Below, piece by piece: positions 1 through 6,591 of a DNA stretch of 10,064 nucleotides; within the stretch, counting starts at the first letter, position 1; each line of letters begins with the position of its first letter. The DNA lies in contig QALA01000072.1 of assembly GCA_003343565.1 (NCBI GenBank), positions 1 to 10,064 on the forward strand. Direction: 5' to 3'. The translations under genes were made by a program, and so were the position numbers. Source of the DNA: Verrucomicrobiota bacterium. GTDB taxonomy: Bacteria > Verrucomicrobiota > Verrucomicrobiia > Opitutales > Intestinicryptomonadaceae. Under the pieces are notes generated by a model. It worked only from the letters and a program-made list of their open reading frames with translations, was not told the origin of the DNA and did no database searches.

Positions 1-273
1 AGCGATTTTCAATCGGATTAAAATTCCGGGCATGCGTCGGAGGAAGGGGAGCTGTAATATGGGTAAGGTTATTTTTTGGCAGCGCATTTCGCGCGGCGGC
101 CGGGAGGCGGCGCGCCGTTGGAATAATAGCGAAAAAAACATAACCATAGCCGCGAAACGGCGTGCGTCCAAATGTCTCGCGCAGATTCGTTAAGGCTTTG
201 GCCGCAAGGAGCGCGCCGGCGAAATGAATGCGCCGGCAGATACAGAATGCAAAATGCGCCGAGGTTTTGCGCG
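1..273. other. Left-edge region without a convincing gene
   Basis: No recognisable protein is encoded here. One plus-strand frame is open from base 2 to a TAA at 191-193. It contains an ATG at 59 preceded by GGGGAG with a 7-base gap, which would give a 44-residue, Arg/Lys-rich peptide that I do not recognise. The frame could instead be the end of a gene that begins outside the window. The rest (194-273) is the 3' flank of the minus-strand Msr gene and contains a hairpin at 215-237. Confidence 0.4.
215..237 (-). repeat. GC-rich inverted repeat downstream of the Msr gene
   Basis: GCCGGCG (215-221) and CGCCGGC (231-237) form a perfect 7-bp stem with a 9-base loop, 36 bases beyond the stop codon of the minus-strand MsrB-MsrA gene. 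Its position suits a transcription end or an mRNA-stabilising hairpin. No T-run follows on either strand, so it is not a standard rho-independent terminator. The stem is directly visible; the role is inferred. Confidence 0.35.
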
Positions 274-1203
274 TCAAAATATTTCGCGCCTGAAATGGCA
301 ATAGGGCGACTTCTTCTTGCGCTCGTAATAGCGCTGGTGTTCCGCCTCCGCCGGATAAAATTTGGCGGGGGGCAGTATTTTTGTCGCGGGGGAAAAGCCC
401 TTTGAACGCAGCTGTTCAAGAATGTCCTGGGCGCATTTTTTTTGTTCGCCGTCTTGGGCGAACACGGCGGACAAGTACTGCGCGCCGATGTCGGGCCCCT
501 GACCGTCCGCCTGTGAAAAGTCGTGTATTTCAAAGAAGCGGCGCAAAACGTCGGCATACGTCAGGCGCGATGTGTCGAATAGAATTTCAACGGATTCGAG
601 GTGTCCGGTGCTCCCGGAGCACACGCGCCGATACGTCGGGTTGTCGTCCGTTCCCCCGCAGTAGCCCGACCGCGCCGAAAGCACGCCGCCGAGCCTGCGC
701 ATGAGCTCCTCCACGCCCCAGAAACAGCCGCCCGCGACGACCGCCCTGCCTATGCGTTCCGCGGGAATGAAATCCATGGACGCGGAGTTCACACAGTGGC
801 GGACGTTTTTCGCAGTGAGCTTTTCGCCCTCAAACACGTGCCCCAAATGCGCTCCGCAGCGGGCGCAGGAAATTTCCGTGCGCCTCCCGTCCGGATCGGG
901 CGAACGTTTGACCGCTTGGGGCATTTCGTCGTCAAAGGCCGGCCAGCCGCACCCCGAATCGAATTTGTCGGCCGAGCGGTACAGCGGCGCGCCGCAACGT
1001 CGGCATACGTAAAGCCCGTCGTCGAAAAAGTCGCAGTACTTGTTTGCAAAGGGCGGCTCGGTTTTGCGTCCAAGCATTACGTCGATTTCCGTTTTGTTAA
1101 GCGGTCTCACAATCTCCCTTTCGCGCGCGTTGTCGGCGAGGGCGGCGAACGCTGCAATATTTGCCGCCAACAGTGCGGCGATTTTCTCGACAGCGGATTT
1201 CAT
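274..1203 (-). CDS. msrBA: Bifunctional peptide-methionine sulfoxide reductase, MsrB-MsrA fusion, probably exported
   Basis: This protein reduces both stereoisomers of methionine sulfoxide in oxidised proteins: MsrB acts on the R form and MsrA on the S form. The 309 residues hold MsrB first (about 33-147) and MsrA second (about 152-305). MsrB has the zinc pairs C67-x2-C70 and C113-x2-C116, the CGWPAF motif (85-90) and the catalytic cysteine C137 in RHCVNS. MsrA has GGCFWG with catalytic C160, the NPTYRRVCSGSTGH stretch (188-201), QGPDIGAQY (235-243) and a C-terminal HQRYY plus YCHF. Residues 8-23 are hydrophobic and end in ALA, resembling a Sec signal peptide, which suggests action in the periplasm. 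The signal is Ala-rich and weak, so export is less certain than function. The gene stands alone, no clear Shine-Dalgarno precedes the ATG, and A-rich tracts lie just upstream of it. Both active sites look intact. Confidence 0.94.
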   Translation of the reverse strand: MKSAVEKIAALLAANIAAFAALADNAREREIVRPLNKTEIDVMLGRKTEPPFANKYCDFFDDGLYVCRRCGAPLYRSADKFDSGCGWPAFDDEMPQAVKRSPDPDGRRTEISCARCGAHLGHVFEGEKLTAKNVRHCVNSASMDFIPAERIGRAVVAGGCFWGVEELMRRLGGVLSARSGYCGGTDDNPTYRRVCSGSTGHLESVEILFDTSRLTYADVLRRFFEIHDFSQADGQGPDIGAQYLSAVFAQDGEQKKCAQDILEQLRSKGFSPATKILPPAKFYPAEAEHQRYYERKKKSPYCHFRREIF

Positions 1204-1650
1204 ATTAAGTTCATCGGTTTATCGCCGCATCGGATATTTTTTTAACGGCGTTTTTTTTTAAGGCGCAAGAAATTCTTCTTCCCCGTTTGCGCCTTCTGCG
1301 CCGCCGAACAGGGTCGAGACCGAATGCGGCATTTGAAAGAGCCAAAAGTGGGGAACGCTTCGGGAAGGGCGGACGCGCCCAAAAAGTGAACGCATCGGAC
1401 AAATTCCGGTGCATGAAATGCGGCGTTCAACGCGTTGGAGAGAGTTTGAAACGTCGGATTCTAACGTCCCGAATTGTCCGCCCGCGCTTGTATGGCGCAA
1501 AATGCGCCCCGGCCGGCGCGCGGTATAAAAAAATTTATCTTCGTCAACATGCGGCCGCGTCGTGAACGCGCGGGTGCGCCGTCCGTACTGTCCGCGCTGT
1601 CTGCGTCCGGCACATTCGCCGCATCGGTTGCGTCGGCCCGAAATTTTCCC
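1204..1650. other. 447-bp gap without a convincing gene
   Basis: I see no recognisable gene. The part next to 1203 has A-tracts on the minus strand (complement of 1239-1245 and 1251-1259) and probably carries the promoter of the Msr gene. A short perfect hairpin, GGCGCA-aaa-TGCGCC, lies at 1494-1508. Between about 1240 and 1500 three minus-strand frames are open in overlapping pieces. None has a recognisable motif; the segment might be a decayed gene, but this is not shown. Confidence 0.4.
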
Positions 1651-2307
1651 TTACAATTTGCGGATTTTCAGATTTCTATATTGGCAGTTGGCCGAACCGT
1701 GCCTGCCCTGAAATCCGATTTTTCCGGATTGTTTCATGTCGCACTTTTTGTTTTTCGACAACCATGGCGGTATTTTGCTGCCGTCGGGATTTCGCTTTGC
1801 GTCGGTCCACTTCGACATGTCCATTTGCGATACCCGCTTGCCGTCTATCCATACGGCAATGTCTTTGCCGTCGCAGCGCACGCGCATTTTGTGCCACGTC
1901 CCGTACGATAGCTGGGTGTCCCATTCGGGGGCGACGTGTCCGAACACCGCCCCGCATCTCGACTTCGGCTCCTGCGAGGTCGCGTTGTCGCAAATCTGGA
2001 TCTCAAGGGAGTTGTTCGTCCAGTCCTTCGTGTCCGATACGTAGAATATGAAGCCGCCGTTTGAGCCCTTCTCGATTTTAAATTCAAATTCGGCCTCGAA
2101 ATTTTTGTGTTCGTCTTTCGTAAAGATTATGACGTCTTTTGTCGATTCCAATATGCCGTCCTTGAATGTCCAGACGCTCTCGGAACACTGGGCGTTCGAG
2201 AGGTCGGGGGCGAAGATGTCGGCGGACGTTTCTATGCGGTCGTGTCCGGCGCACGCGGCCAGAAAAAACGCGCAAAATGCGATTAAAAGCGTTGGTGTGT
2301 TTTTCAT
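1651..2307 (-). CDS. DUF1080 (3-keto-disaccharide hydrolase family, PF06439) lipoprotein
   Basis: This is a 218-residue secreted lipoprotein of the DUF1080 family, a concanavalin-A-like beta-sandwich fold; some members hydrolyse 3-keto-glycosides. The N-terminus has a hydrophobic segment ending in a lipobox LAAC with the lipidation cysteine at C19, so the mature protein is expected at the cell envelope. Family features in order are VWTFKDGIL (45-53), the edge strands FEAEFEFKI and GGFIFYV (70-90), LEIQICDN (101-108), WHKMRVRCDGKDIAVWIDGKR (138-158) and the characteristic ending GKIGFQ...YRNLKIRKL (195-218). The length suits a single-domain member. It is transcribed away from the gene at 2431. 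No good Shine-Dalgarno is visible before the ATG. The substrate cannot be told from sequence, and some family members may only bind carbohydrate. Confidence 0.87.
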   Translation of the reverse strand: MKNTPTLLIAFCAFFLAACAGHDRIETSADIFAPDLSNAQCSESVWTFKDGILESTKDVIIFTKDEHKNFEAEFEFKIEKGSNGGFIFYVSDTKDWTNNSLEIQICDNATSQEPKSRCGAVFGHVAPEWDTQLSYGTWHKMRVRCDGKDIAVWIDGKRVSQMDMSKWTDAKRNPDGSKIPPWLSKNKKCDMKQSGKIGFQGRHGSANCQYRNLKIRKL

Positions 2308-2353
2308 GACAAAAGGTTAATTGACGCATTTTTGGGTTGCAAGATTTTTCTTG

Positions 2354-2390
2354 TTGCCCGCGTGCGCCGGACGCATTTAAGATATATCTT
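2354..2390 (+). promoter_or_regulatory. Possible promoter overlapped by a 12-bp palindrome
   Basis: A TTGCCC at 2354-2359 and a TAAGAT at 2378-2383 sit 18 bases apart, each matching four of six sigma-70 consensus bases. They lie about 40-50 bases before the start codon at 2431. The perfect palindrome AAGATATATCTT (2379-2390) covers the -10 element and the expected start site, a placement typical of a repressor operator. The sequence match is visible; promoter and operator roles are inferred, and the organism's consensus is unknown. Confidence 0.3.
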
Positions 2391-2415
2391 GGACAATTTT
2401 AAATCGGAGGGAATC

Positions 2416-2422
2416 GGGGAGG
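2416..2422 (+). promoter_or_regulatory. Ribosome binding site that sets the start at 2431
   Basis: GGGGAGG lies 8 bases before the ATG at 2431. This favours that start over the in-frame ATG at 2332, which has no such site and would place 33 residues before the twin-arginine signal. Confidence 0.75.
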
Positions 2423-2430
2423 ACGCATTT

Positions 2431-3699
2431 ATGGACAGAAGGGATTTTTTTAAAACGACTGCGCTGCCGCTGTTGGCGGCGGCGTGTCCGAAGGTTTTTG
2501 CGGAGGGCGGAAAGGCGGCCTCCATTCTCATGGTGTCGGGCTGGCAGAGCGTGAACATTGGGGATATCGCGCATACGATAGGCCTGATTCAGACGTTTAA
2601 AAAATTTCTGCCGGAGGCGAAGCTGACGCTGTGGAAAGTCAAGCCCGACGCGGAGGTCGAGGCGATGATATCGCGCCACTTCCCCGACGTGGAAATCATA
2701 ACGACCGCGCTTAAGAGGGATCTGTCTCCCACCGACGGCCGCCTTGCCGAGGCCGCAAAAAAGTGCGACATTCTCGTGCACGCCTCCGGCCCGTCCGTCG
2801 TGGCCAGGCGCCACATATCCGCGTGGAGGAAAATATGCCCCAAGCCCTACGGAATTTTCGGCGTCACCGTCGACAAAATCGACGAGCCGCTCAAGGATAT
2901 TCTGCAAAACGCGGCGTTTGTTTTCACGCGCGAAACCGCGTCGCTCGAAAACCTCAAGGAGGCCGGAATAGACCGCCCCGTGTGCGCGTTTGTGCCGGAC
3001 GCCACCTTCGCGTTCGACGTGCGCGACGACGCAAAGGCGGACGCCTTTTTCGAGAGCCATAAGAATGTTTTGGCTCCCGGAAAGTTCGTCTGTTTCATTC
3101 CCCGCCTGCGCTATACGCCCTATTGGAAGGCCAATAGGAAGAGGTACTCTCCCGCTGAAATATCAAGGCGCGAGGCCGTCAATGCGCGTTGCGAGCCCGT
3201 GGACAGCGCGAAAATGCGCGACGCCATAGAGTGGCTGTGCCGCAATACGGATCTCAACGCCCTGCTGTGCCCGGAGATGACCTACCAGCAGGAGCTGTGC
3301 AAAACCGCCCTTTACGAGCCGCTGAAATCCAAGTTTGCCGACAGGCTCGTAGTGCGCGGATATTGGATGCCGGACGAGGCCGCCTCCGTTTACGCGCGTG
3401 CGGCGGCGCTTTTTAGCTTTGAATGCCATTCGCCCATATTGGCGCTTCGGCAGGGGACTCCCGCGGCGTATCTTCGCCAGCCGGAGGACACAATCAAAGG
3501 GCAGATGTACTACGATCTCCCGCTGACGCAGTGGGTGTTTGAGATAGAGAATACGGACAGCACCAAAATCATTTCCGCGCTGTCGGACATTTTGAAAAAG
3601 CCCGAATTGGCGCGTTCGCGCGTGTCCGCCGCAAACGCCGCCGCGGACGCCCTGCTGAAAAAGGGCGCGCATATAACCGGGCAAAAGGCTTTATCGTAA
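2431..3699 (+). CDS. Polysaccharide pyruvyl transferase family protein with a twin-arginine signal
   Basis: A 422-residue protein of the PS_pyruv_trans family (CsaB/WcaK-like, GT-B-like fold). Characterised members transfer pyruvate from PEP to a sugar of a surface polymer. Family marks are GWQSVNIGDIAHTIGLI (37-53), HASGPSVV (117-124, where most members have Gly-rich GGGP), FTRETASLENLKEAGI (165-180) followed by VPDATFAFD (188-196), and the C-terminal FECHSPILALRQGTPAAY (330-347) with H333. The start at 2431 is chosen because of the strong ribosome binding site and because it exposes DRRDFFK (2-8) followed by a hydrophobic stretch (11-24), a Tat-type export signal with possible cleavage after VFA24. 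A cysteine at position 19 is not in a canonical lipobox. Export is odd for a PEP-dependent enzyme because PEP is cytoplasmic, so this branch may use another donor or have another role. It is divergent from the DUF1080 gene. Family assignment is fairly secure; the reaction is unknown. Confidence 0.86.
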   Translation: MDRRDFFKTTALPLLAAACPKVFAEGGKAASILMVSGWQSVNIGDIAHTIGLIQTFKKFLPEAKLTLWKVKPDAEVEAMISRHFPDVEIITTALKRDLSPTDGRLAEAAKKCDILVHASGPSVVARRHISAWRKICPKPYGIFGVTVDKIDEPLKDILQNAAFVFTRETASLENLKEAGIDRPVCAFVPDATFAFDVRDDAKADAFFESHKNVLAPGKFVCFIPRLRYTPYWKANRKRYSPAEISRREAVNARCEPVDSAKMRDAIEWLCRNTDLNALLCPEMTYQQELCKTALYEPLKSKFADRLVVRGYWMPDEAASVYARAAALFSFECHSPILALRQGTPAAYLRQPEDTIKGQMYYDLPLTQWVFEIENTDSTKIISALSDILKKPELARSRVSAANAAADALLKKGAHITGQKALS

Positions 3700-4106
3700 A
3701 GGTGCGCGTCCGCGTGAGCGGCTTGGCTTGTGCGTCCGCGCCCCGGCCTCATGCGCGCGCTTTGCTTTGCAACGTCCGTTTGGCGCGTGCGGGCGCATGC
3801 GTGAAGTTCGTCGCGTTTTCCCGCTTTTTTGAGCGGCGCGCGTGCGCGTTGTGCGTGCGTTGTATTTACAAGAGAGTGCGCGCGGCTTGTCTTTGAATTT
3901 TTTAATCGCTTCATTATCGCCTTGCGCCGCGCCTTGCTGCACGTCGAAAGAAATCTCGCGCGGGTGGTGGCTGCCGGCAACAGTCCGAGCCGTCGCCATT
4001 GCGCGCGCGCTTTCTCCTGCCGCTGCGTCGGGGAGTATCGGAGTGTGACCGTTCGAGCGTTTGCGCGTTTTTGCGCAGTCTTACGCGTCGGCGGTATGCG
4101 TATGGC

Positions 4107-4129
4107 CAAATGCGCTTTGCGCGCATTTG
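4107..4129. repeat. Perfect 9-bp inverted repeat
   Basis: CAAATGCGC (4107-4115) and GCGCATTTG (4121-4129) form a perfect stem with a 5-base loop in otherwise non-coding sequence. No T-run follows on either strand, so it is not a typical terminator. It could be part of a structured RNA or a DNA-binding site; neither is supported further. Confidence 0.4.
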
Positions 4130-4527
4130 CGGCCGGCGATTATTCCGCGCGTTCGCCGTAGCGCGAATTTTGGTTTCGCAAAAGGGAATCGGCGAAAACT
4201 CTTTTGCTCTTGGCGGCTTTTGGCGAAAATCCGTGGCGGAACCTTTTGGAAATTGGGGCAGGGGGTGCGGGTATTTCCATTTTTACCCGCTTTTTTTACG
4301 CTTGCGAGCGAGGAAGTTTTTGCGGCGTTTAATTTGCTATGCGCGGTTGTCCGGCGAGTTTTTTTCGCCGCTTAAAAAAACAAAAAAATTCTCGTTTTGC
4401 GGGGCGGTTAAAAATGTTTCCAAATACGAATCGGAAATTCCAATTTGCGCCAATCCCTTTGAATATGAATATCCGCGGTTTTTCCTCTGCGGACATTCTT
4501 TCGATGTTCGGATTTCAAACCCGCCAA

Positions 4528-4558
4528 GCCCGGCGTTGAGAGGCGTAGCTATCCGGGC
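4528..4558. repeat. Inverted repeat just beyond the minus-strand terminator
   Basis: GCCCGG (4528-4533) and CCGGGC (4553-4558) are separated by 19 bases. Read on the minus strand this lies just past the T-run of the terminator at 4572-4603, so it may be a back-up stop signal or a separate element. No T-run follows it. Confidence 0.3.
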
Positions 4559-4571
4559 ATTTTATGGGCGC

Positions 4572-4603
4572 AAAAAAAACGGACACCCGCAGTTGGGCGT
4601 CCG
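4572..4603 (-). terminator. Rho-independent terminator of the gene at 4634-5092
   Basis: On the minus strand CGGACGCCC and GGGTGTCCG form a 9-bp stem (one G-U pair) with a 6-base loop, immediately followed by eight T (complement of the A-run 4572-4579). It begins 30 bases after the stop codon of the minus-strand gene at 4634. On the plus strand the stem has an A-C mismatch and no T-run follows, so the direction is clear. Confidence 0.85.
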
Positions 4604-4633
4604 AAATTTTGCAAGATTATGGGCAGTATGCGA

Positions 4634-5092
4634 TCAATCCTCTATTATCGAAATATCGCCCTCAATGTTTACGTCGACGGAGATTTTATTGGCCATTGCG
4701 CTGGCCTCCGCCTCTTTGTATCCGCGCCTGAGAAGCTCGGTAAAGAGATAGTCTTTAAGCAGTTCCGAGGCGTCAAGATTCATGAATATCTCGTTTAGGA
4801 GCTTTTCAAAGCACTCGCAGCTGCCGGGATTGCCGGATTTGCATTTGCAGTCGGGATTTCCGCATTTGCATTCGCCGGATTTCGTCCCCTTCGGCTTTTG
4901 GCATTTGCCCACTGATTTTGGCGCGCCCTTTTTGGCCTGCGCGTTTTGCGCGGCGGCTTTTGCGACGGCGCGCCCCGCCGCGGATTTCGCCTGCTTCGGG
5001 GCGGATTTAACCGCTTTTGCGGGCGCTTTGGAAGGCTTTGCCGACCCCGTTTTTTTTGCCGGCGGTTTCGATGTTTTTTGTGTTTTTTTCAT
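4634..5092 (-). CDS. Unknown small protein: Lys/Ala/Pro-rich tail, three CxC pairs, acidic C-terminus
   Basis: I do not recognise this 152-residue protein as a named family. Residues 1-62 are almost only Lys, Ala, Pro, Ser and Gln with PAKK/APAK-like repeats, as in histone H1-like bacterial DNA-binding tails. Residues 64-94 hold seven cysteines, C64, then the pairs C75-x-C77, C82-x-C84 and C92-x-C94, separated by Gly/Asn/Pro/Lys; this could bind metal. Residues 95-136 look helical, and the end (137-152) is acidic with alternating Ile/Val. There is no signal peptide or membrane segment, so it is probably cytoplasmic or on the nucleoid. It appears to be a real gene: AGAGG lies 7 bases before the ATG and a strong terminator follows the stop. 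It is divergent from the aminotransferase at 5322. Nucleic-acid and metal binding are inferences from composition only. Confidence 0.78.
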   Translation of the reverse strand: MKKTQKTSKPPAKKTGSAKPSKAPAKAVKSAPKQAKSAAGRAVAKAAAQNAQAKKGAPKSVGKCQKPKGTKSGECKCGNPDCKCKSGNPGSCECFEKLLNEIFMNLDASELLKDYLFTELLRRGYKEAEASAMANKISVDVNIEGDISIIED

Positions 5093-5321
5093 ATTTTTTC
5101 CTCTAAAATATCATTAAAAAACGGGTTGGCCGATTTATAAGATGAAATTAATTTTTTCTGCGGCAACTGCAAGACAATTTTTCGCAAGTTTTTTAATTTT
5201 GCGCTCATGCGCTTCGTTTTCGCCGGTTTTGCGCGCGCGGCCGCTTCTCCGCTTGCCGCGCATAAAATGCTTGAAAGTTCGCGCGTTTTGTGGAGTTTTA
5301 TACGCTTTGCATTTCAAACAT

Positions 5322-6452
5322 ATGAAGGTGCCACTACTCGATTTAAAGGCCCAATATGCCGGGCTTAGGGAAGAAACTTTGAAGGCCGTCTCCGAAGTTT
5401 TGGAAAGCCAGTACTTCATAGGGGGGGCCTGCGTTTCCAAATTGGAGGAGGCCGTTGCGGCCTATTCGGGAACGTCCCATGCGGTCGGGGTGTCCAGCGG
5501 GACTGACGCTCTGCTTGTGTCGCTTATGTCGGCGGGGGTGTGCCGCTCGCCCCTCGACGAGGGCCCGGCTCCCGAAGTTATCGTTCCGGCCTACACGTTT
5601 TTTGCCACGGCCGGCTCCGTTTGGCGCGCCGGCGCGAAGCCGGTGTTTGCGGACATCGACGCCGACACATACAATATCGATCCGGAGTCGGCGAAGTCGA
5701 AGCTTACCGAGCTTACCCGCGCCATAATTCCGGTCCATTTGTACGGGCAGTGCGCGGACATGAAGCCCATTTCGGATTTTGCGAAAGCCGCGGGCCTTTT
5801 TGTGATTGAGGACGCCGCGCAGTCTATCGGCGCCCGGCAGAACGGCGTGTGCGCGGGCAATTTCGGGGATTGCGCCTGTCTGAGTTTCTTTCCGTCGAAA
5901 AATCTCGGCGGTTTGGGAGACGGCGGAATGGTGCTTACCAATTCGGAGGATTTTGCCCGGAGGGTGCGCGAAATGCGCAATCACGGCATGGAGCCTAAGT
6001 ATTTTCACAAGCGCGTCGGCGGGAACTTCAGGCTGGACGCCATACAGGCGGCCGGACTTCTCGTAAAGCTGGCCTGCCTCGACGAATGGGGCCGCATGCG
6101 CCGCGCAAACGCCGCCGTTTACGACGAGGCCTTCGCAAAAATCGACGAAATTAAAACGCCGGCAATCCGCCCGGAAAATTACTCCATCTACAACCAGTAC
6201 GTAATTTCCGTGCCGAATAGGGACGAAGTGTTGAGCCGGCTCCGGGCTGCGGACATCGGGTGCGAGATATATTATCCCCTTCCGCTCCACATGCAGGAGT
6301 GCTTTGCCCCCTTGGGGTATCGGGAAGGAGATTTTCCCAACAGCGAGTACGCGGCAAAACACACGCTGGCCCTGCCGATTTATCCGGAACTTTCGCGCGA
6401 ACAGCTCGACTACGTCGCCGGCGAGGTCGTCAAGGCGGTCTTGAAGAAGTAA
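5322..6452 (+). CDS. DegT/DnrJ/EryC1/StrS family PLP-dependent sugar aminotransferase
   Basis: This 376-residue enzyme transfers an amino group, usually from glutamate, to a keto-sugar nucleotide to make an amino sugar for a surface glycan or LPS. The fold-type I motifs are complete: SSGTDAL (58-64), PAYTFFAT (89-96), VFADIDADTYNID (108-120), IPVHLYGQ (136-143), VIEDAAQS (161-168, D164 expected to contact the cofactor ring nitrogen) and SFFPSKNLGGLGDGG (188-202) with the PLP lysine K193. The end has IYYPLPLHMQECF (316-328) and LALPIYPELSREQ (349-361). It most resembles the WbpE/WlbC-like branch that acts on UDP-hexuluronate sugars, but the substrate cannot be fixed from sequence. The segment 71-85 before EVIVPAY looks a little longer than usual. 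I chose the ATG at 5322 because MKVPLLDLK is the standard family N-terminus; the frame extends upstream to 5142, but those 60 residues look non-coding. No clear Shine-Dalgarno precedes it. Confidence 0.94.
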   Translation: MKVPLLDLKAQYAGLREETLKAVSEVLESQYFIGGACVSKLEEAVAAYSGTSHAVGVSSGTDALLVSLMSAGVCRSPLDEGPAPEVIVPAYTFFATAGSVWRAGAKPVFADIDADTYNIDPESAKSKLTELTRAIIPVHLYGQCADMKPISDFAKAAGLFVIEDAAQSIGARQNGVCAGNFGDCACLSFFPSKNLGGLGDGGMVLTNSEDFARRVREMRNHGMEPKYFHKRVGGNFRLDAIQAAGLLVKLACLDEWGRMRRANAAVYDEAFAKIDEIKTPAIRPENYSIYNQYVISVPNRDEVLSRLRAADIGCEIYYPLPLHMQECFAPLGYREGDFPNSEYAAKHTLALPIYPELSREQLDYVAGEVVKAVLKK

Positions 6453-6591
6453 ATGTTTGACTGGCGCGGAGGGCTTGCTTAGAGAATCTCTTATACGGGG
6501 CTTGTGGCGCCTTGCCGGGCGGGGCGCGGAACGCGGCCGCATTGGACGCAGGCGGGGACAGTTTCAGCCGCCCGTTGTGGAATTTTAGAAA

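Larger units (their letters stand above)
3700..4571. other. Long gap (about 870 bp) without a believable gene
   Basis: No frame here has a recognisable domain. The long open frames on both strands are extremely Arg/Lys- or Phe/Arg-rich and overlap the neighbouring genes or terminator. Composition changes inside the gap: up to about 4160 it is very GC-rich with CG/GC runs, and from about 4160 to 4510 it is rich in A and T tracts. Inverted repeats lie at 4107-4129 and 4528-4558. I see no tRNA, rRNA or known riboswitch in it. Confidence 0.5.

Noticed and set aside
1222..1259. Terminator-like CGCCG...CGGCG followed by nine T on the plus strand
   Set aside because: The stem is only 5 bp with an 18-base loop and no plus-strand gene ends upstream. 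The T-run more likely reflects A-tracts of the minus-strand promoter region.
2377..3060. 227-codon minus-strand open frame
   Set aside because: It is a shadow of the Tat-signal gene and encodes no recognisable domain.
3510..4109. 199-codon minus-strand open frame, and a second of 102 codons at 3691-3999
   Set aside because: Both are extremely Arg/Lys/Ala-rich without motifs. The first runs antisense to the pyruvyl transferase gene. The second has an AGGAG 12 bases upstream, but its third codon positions show no clear bias.
4511..4545. T-arm-like sequence on the minus strand (GGGTTTGAAATCC)
   Set aside because: The flanking bases do not form the five-pair stem of a tRNA T arm, and no acceptor, D or anticodon arm is found next to it.
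3999..4751. 250-codon plus-strand open frame
   Set aside because: It runs antisense through the terminator and into the minus-strand gene at 4634-5092, its Arg/Phe-rich text has no domain, and the terminator and ribosome binding site on the other strand are convincing.
5142..5321. Upstream extension of the aminotransferase start
   Set aside because: The added 60 residues resemble no family N-terminus, while MKVPLLDLK at 5322 is the normal beginning for DegT-type enzymes.
5343..6542. 399-codon minus-strand open frame
   Set aside because: It is antisense to the aminotransferase gene, whose motifs are complete, and results from GC-rich codon use on the opposite strand.
6457..6588. 43-codon TTG-started frame between the aminotransferase and kdsB genes
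   Set aside because: It is Arg-rich, has no ribosome binding site and no recognisable motif; the 139-bp gap is more likely a leader region.
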